Source: Candidatus Cloacimonadota bacterium
Lineage (GTDB): Bacteria; Cloacimonadota; Cloacimonadia; Cloacimonadales; JAFGVF01
Assembly: GCA_016938155.1 (NCBI GenBank)
Contig: JAFGVF010000412.1
Location: 1 to 8,807 of the forward strand
Length of the DNA stretch: 8,807 nt
Direction of reading: 5' to 3'
Below are positions 7,373 through 8,807 of the stretch, one piece after another. Positions within the stretch are counted from its first letter, which is position 1. Each line of letters opens with the position of its first letter. Under the pieces are notes generated by a model. It searched no databases and was not told the origin of the DNA. It worked only from the letters and a program-made list of their open reading frames with translations. The translations under genes and the position numbers were made by a program.

Positions 7373-8272
7373 TTACCACCACAAATCCTGTTCGTAAATA
7401 CTTTCCAGTCGGTTCTCAAAATCATCCGGTAATTTCTCAAAGAAGTCAATCCCAGTTTTTCGTTCTACTTCATTAACAGTTACTGCATATTCCTTCAATT
7501 CTTTTGTACTTTTACTGTTTGGTAAGATAAAGCCAATTGTCTTCAACTCAGGTTCAGTGTAATCTAAGATCACCTTATAGTAATATTCAGGGACAGTTAC
7601 TTCATTTTTACCTATTTTCTTTGTCTCTTCTCCGGTGAAAACTGGTCCCGTTACAACATAGAGTACATTGTGTTGAAGTGCCCACAGTCTAACCTGTGTT
7701 TCCAGCTTTCGCCAGATATCCCGATTGAATTCTTTTGTTTGAGGGCTCATATTGCTCATGTAGAAGGACTCACTCATTGCCTCTTTCGACCAGTTCATAT
7801 CTGCTGCAGGAGCAAGATGACCTCTGTCATATCCTGAACCTCGATAATCTGCTGGAGTTGCTGAGCCTGTTTTAACTGCTTTGTCTTCTCTAAAATTATC
7901 CTTCCGGTCCTCACCACCCTTCAATTTACTCCCATCCAGAATATAAGCAACCCAATCTGCCTGTTCATGCTGTTCATCATATTCGAGGGTATAAGCAGTA
8001 TGTCTCACAATCTGTTTATTCTTATCTCTTGATGGTAAAAGATAGGTGTAAAGTGAATCGGAAGGTATGGATAGGAAAGAGAATTCTATCTGGTTTTCTT
8101 CAGGTGCCTTTACTCCTTTTATTACTCTTTCAACCTTCTTTATCTTATCTTTGCCGGCTAAGCTCTCTTTGAGTTTTTCGGTTGTTGTTCCAGGGTGTAG
8201 GATATAATAACCCAATGCCAGAAAAAGCACTAACCAGAAAAGCGGCATCAATATGCTATGCTTCTTTTTCAT
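7373..8272 (-). CDS. Membrane-anchored DNA/RNA non-specific endonuclease (NUC1/Serratia nuclease family)
   Basis: This ββα-metal nuclease of 299 residues cleaves single- and double-stranded DNA and RNA in the Serratia NucA and mitochondrial EndoG family. The catalytic motif is D149-R-G-H152, with H152 as general base. N183 in 'EFNRDIWRKLE' is the expected magnesium ligand and E191 eight residues later is the conserved glutamate; spacing (H+31, N+8) fits Serratia nuclease H89/N119/E127. 'YMSNMSPQ' (171-178) is the family's conserved segment. Residues 1-4 are basic, followed by a hydrophobic stretch (~6-26) with no clear cleavage site, so it is probably an anchored protein whose catalytic domain faces the periplasm or outside. 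A linker (~27-60) precedes the catalytic domain. The start has AAAGGAG 5 nt upstream. It is the first gene of the operon. No inhibitor gene is adjacent, consistent with export protecting the cell. Confidence 0.95.
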   Translation of the reverse strand: MKKKHSILMPLFWLVLFLALGYYILHPGTTTEKLKESLAGKDKIKKVERVIKGVKAPEENQIEFSFLSIPSDSLYTYLLPSRDKNKQIVRHTAYTLEYDEQHEQADWVAYILDGSKLKGGEDRKDNFREDKAVKTGSATPADYRGSGYDRGHLAPAADMNWSKEAMSESFYMSNMSPQTKEFNRDIWRKLETQVRLWALQHNVLYVVTGPVFTGEETKKIGKNEVTVPEYYYKVILDYTEPELKTIGFILPNSKSTKELKEYAVTVNEVERKTGIDFFEKLPDDFENRLESIYEQDLWW

Positions 8273-8277
8273 CGAAA

Positions 8278-8284
8278 CTCCTTT
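8278..8284 (-). promoter_or_regulatory. Strong ribosome binding site of the first operon gene
   Basis: On the minus strand AAAGGAG lies 5 nt before the ATG at 8272. It is the best Shine-Dalgarno sequence in the window. It fixes the nuclease start, which is also the one that gives an N-terminal membrane anchor. Confidence 0.8.
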
Positions 8285-8290
8285 AAAGCT

Positions 8291-8318
8291 ATTACATGCA
8301 GAGGAATTTTGGTGTCAA
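8291..8318 (-). promoter_or_regulatory. Candidate promoter for the seven-gene operon
   Basis: On the minus strand a perfect TTGACA (8318-8313) is followed after 16 nt by TGTAAT (8296-8291, 5 of 6 matches to TATAAT). A start site near 8284 would leave a leader of only about 12 nt, with the Shine-Dalgarno sequence almost at the 5' end, which is a weakness. An overlapping alternative is TATGTTTG (8323-8316), which fits the TAnnTTTG -7 box of Bacteroidota promoters and would give a leader of about 38 nt. Its upstream TTTG is 26 nt away, longer than usual. Which one is used depends on the host. Confidence 0.4.
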
Positions 8319-8336
8319 ACATATTTGTTAAGTCGT

Positions 8337-8349
8337 GGAAATTATTTCC
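8337..8349. promoter_or_regulatory. Perfect 13-bp palindrome, possible operator
   Basis: GGAAAT-T-ATTTCC is a perfect 6-1-6 inverted repeat, 18 nt upstream of the TTGACA hexamer of the candidate promoter. A dyad at this place suits a dimeric activator, or a repressor reaching the overlapping TAnnTTTG promoter. A 13-bp AT-rich palindrome can also occur by chance, and no regulator gene is next to it. Confidence 0.3.
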
Positions 8350-8457
8350 CAAAGGTGTACCTGTAGAAAAGCAACATCTTGCGTTTAGTTAGGGATTAGG
8401 AACTTCGATTCGGTTATATTATGTGCTACTACGGATTCTTGCTTTCTTTAAATTTAT

Positions 8458-8536
8458 ATGCATAGGTGCATGTCTTGAACCTGCCTTCGAGGAAAATGAG
8501 ATTCAAGGATTTTCCAAAGGTGGTGCTTTAGCTCCA
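8458..8536. other. Run of short hairpins with two overlapping, mutually exclusive pairings
   Basis: ATGCA (8458-8462) pairs with TGCAT (8467-8471) around TAGG. CTTGAA (8474-8479) pairs with TTCAAG (8502-8507), enclosing a small CCT-TCG-AGG hairpin (8484-8492). GGAAAA (8491-8496) can instead pair with TTTTCC (8510-8515), which would break the previous stem. TGGTGC (8521-8526) pairs with GCTCCA (8531-8536) around TTTA with one mismatch. Stems are short, so a functional switch is only a possibility. No T-run follows any of them. Confidence 0.35.
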
Positions 8537-8576
8537 CAACTCAAAGAGTACAGCTGAAGCAGTACCTCCAATGCAC

Positions 8577-8704
8577 AACAACTCTCCTGGGTTGTTTGGA
8601 ATATTTTCATCGCAATTGAGGACAATTGCATTAAGTACTGCGACTCTCCTGAGTTGCTGACAATTCGTAGAATTGTGCTCTTCTAAATTGCTCTCTGAGC
8701 TCGC
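8577..8704. repeat. Degenerate repeat cluster of palindromic CTCTCCTGRGTTG-like units
   Basis: The word CTCTCCTGGGTTG (8582-8594) recurs as CTCTCCTGAGTTG (8644-8656), CTCTTCTAAATTG (8678-8690, transitions only) and a shortened CTCTCTGAG (8691-8699). A related inverted form is the hairpin at 8612-8629. The units form hairpins: AACAACTC/GGGTTGTT with loop TCCT (8577-8596, one G-T pair); GCAATTG/CAATTGC with loop AGGA (8612-8629, perfect); GCGACTC/GAGTTGC with loop TCCT (8640-8657, one G-T pair); and ACAATTC/GAATTGT with loop GTA (8660-8676, perfect). Unit starts are 62, 34 and 13 nt apart, so this is not a regular array or CRISPR. It looks like a mobile or decayed intergenic repeat family. Confidence 0.6.
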
Positions 8705-8740
8705 ACCATTACGAACGGAAGTGAGTTCGGGGCAATGCGA
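8701..8740. repeat. Three-part stem-loop, candidate intergenic repeat element
   Basis: TCGCA (8701-8705) pairs with TGCGA (8736-8740), CC (8706-8707) with GG (8731-8732), and CGAAC (8712-8716) with GTTCG (8725-8729) around an 8-nt loop. An A-run follows on the plus strand (8740-8746), so on the minus strand a T-run precedes the stem. That is the wrong side for a terminator of leftward transcription, and no T-run follows on the plus strand either. It continues directly from the repeat cluster and may be part of the same element. Confidence 0.45.
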
Positions 8741-8782
8741 AAAAACAGCAACTATTCCGAGAACGCCTATTTTACATTATTT

Positions 8783-8803
8783 CCTCGCCCTTGAGGGGAG
8801 AGG
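8783..8803. repeat. GC-rich imperfect hairpin at the right edge
   Basis: CCTC (8783-8786) pairs with GAGG (8800-8803), and CCC (8788-8790) with GGG (8796-8798) around a TTGAG loop. Hairpins of the CCCTCTCCC...GGGAGAGG kind are common dispersed intergenic repeats in bacteria. No T-run follows on the minus strand, and the window ends 4 nt beyond on the plus strand, so a terminator role for a gene outside the window cannot be judged. Confidence 0.35.
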
Positions 8804-8807
8804 GTAG

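Larger units (their letters stand above)
8273..8807. other. Gene-free upstream region of about 535 bp
   Basis: No convincing protein or RNA gene is seen on either strand. The part next to the nuclease gene (8273-8350) holds the ribosome site, candidate promoters and a palindrome. From 8350 to 8450 I see nothing definite. From 8458 onward the sequence is packed with short hairpins and degenerate repeats (described separately). A 42-codon frame on the minus strand (8503-8631) runs through the hairpins but has a poorly spaced ribosome site and is probably chance. Confidence 0.7.

Noticed and set aside
7371..7382. GTG start of queC four codons earlier
   Set aside because: The family begins at the MKRAIILASGG methionine, and the GTG would overlap the nuclease stop without a better ribosome site.
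8273..8400. preQ1 riboswitch upstream of the queC operon
   Set aside because: I looked for the compact aptamer stem with its A-rich 3' tail on the minus strand and found no match. queC itself starts 2 nt after the nuclease gene, leaving no room for a leader.
8577..8704. CRISPR array
   Set aside because: The repeats are only ~13 bp, diverged, and irregularly spaced (62, 34, 13 nt), with no cas genes.
8783..8803. Rho-independent terminator
   Set aside because: No T-run follows the stem on the minus strand. On the plus strand the window ends before this can be seen, and no plus-strand gene precedes it.
8401..8807. tRNA or other known structured RNA gene
   Set aside because: No T-loop GGTTCGAAT-type sequence or cloverleaf pairing was found among the hairpins.

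Overview
The window is a compact, leftward-reading (minus-strand) run of seven genes covering about 93% of the sequence. A non-coding stretch of about 535 bp lies upstream of the first gene, at the right-hand end. Moderately low GC, the diaminopimelate pathway, clear AGGAG-type ribosome sites, an anchored nuclease that probably faces the periplasm and a RodZ-like membrane protein suggest an ordinary free-living bacterial chromosome, probably diderm. The style is compatible with an FCB-group or candidate-phylum bacterium such as Cloacimonadota, but that placement is a guess and no marker gene here settles it.

In transcription order the genes are: a membrane-anchored DNA/RNA non-specific endonuclease (7373-8272); QueC, the preQ0 synthase (6696-7370); an M20-family PepT-like metallopeptidase (5569-6699); DapB (4821-5576); DapF (4000-4824); a RodZ-like protein with an HTH domain and one membrane span (3364-3993); and an 1100-residue protein I cannot assign to a named family (59-3361). 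Every junction is an overlap of 4 or 8 nt or a gap of 2 to 6 nt, so this is very likely one operon with translational coupling throughout. The best promoter candidates lie just upstream of the nuclease gene, beside a perfect 13-bp palindrome that could be an operator. No terminator is visible before the left edge.

The recognisable genes are mostly housekeeping: lysine and peptidoglycan precursor supply (dapB, dapF), tRNA queuosine precursor synthesis (queC), peptide turnover and a cell-shape-like factor. The least ordinary part is the last gene. It has an N-terminal all-alpha region with an RNxxxH motif typical of HEPN domains, then two Ig-like (CARDB/DUF11-style) beta domains, then about 530 residues with no recognisable fold. 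It starts 2 nt after the RodZ-like gene, which lacks the usual RodZ C-terminal domain, so the two may work together. The operon therefore begins with an anchored nuclease and ends with a possible HEPN ribonuclease.

The upstream stretch (8273-8807) holds a cluster of short hairpins with 3- or 4-nt loops, built from a degenerate CTCTCCTGRGTTG-like word in direct and inverted copies. A larger three-part hairpin follows at 8701-8740. This looks like a decayed or modular intergenic repeat element rather than genes.
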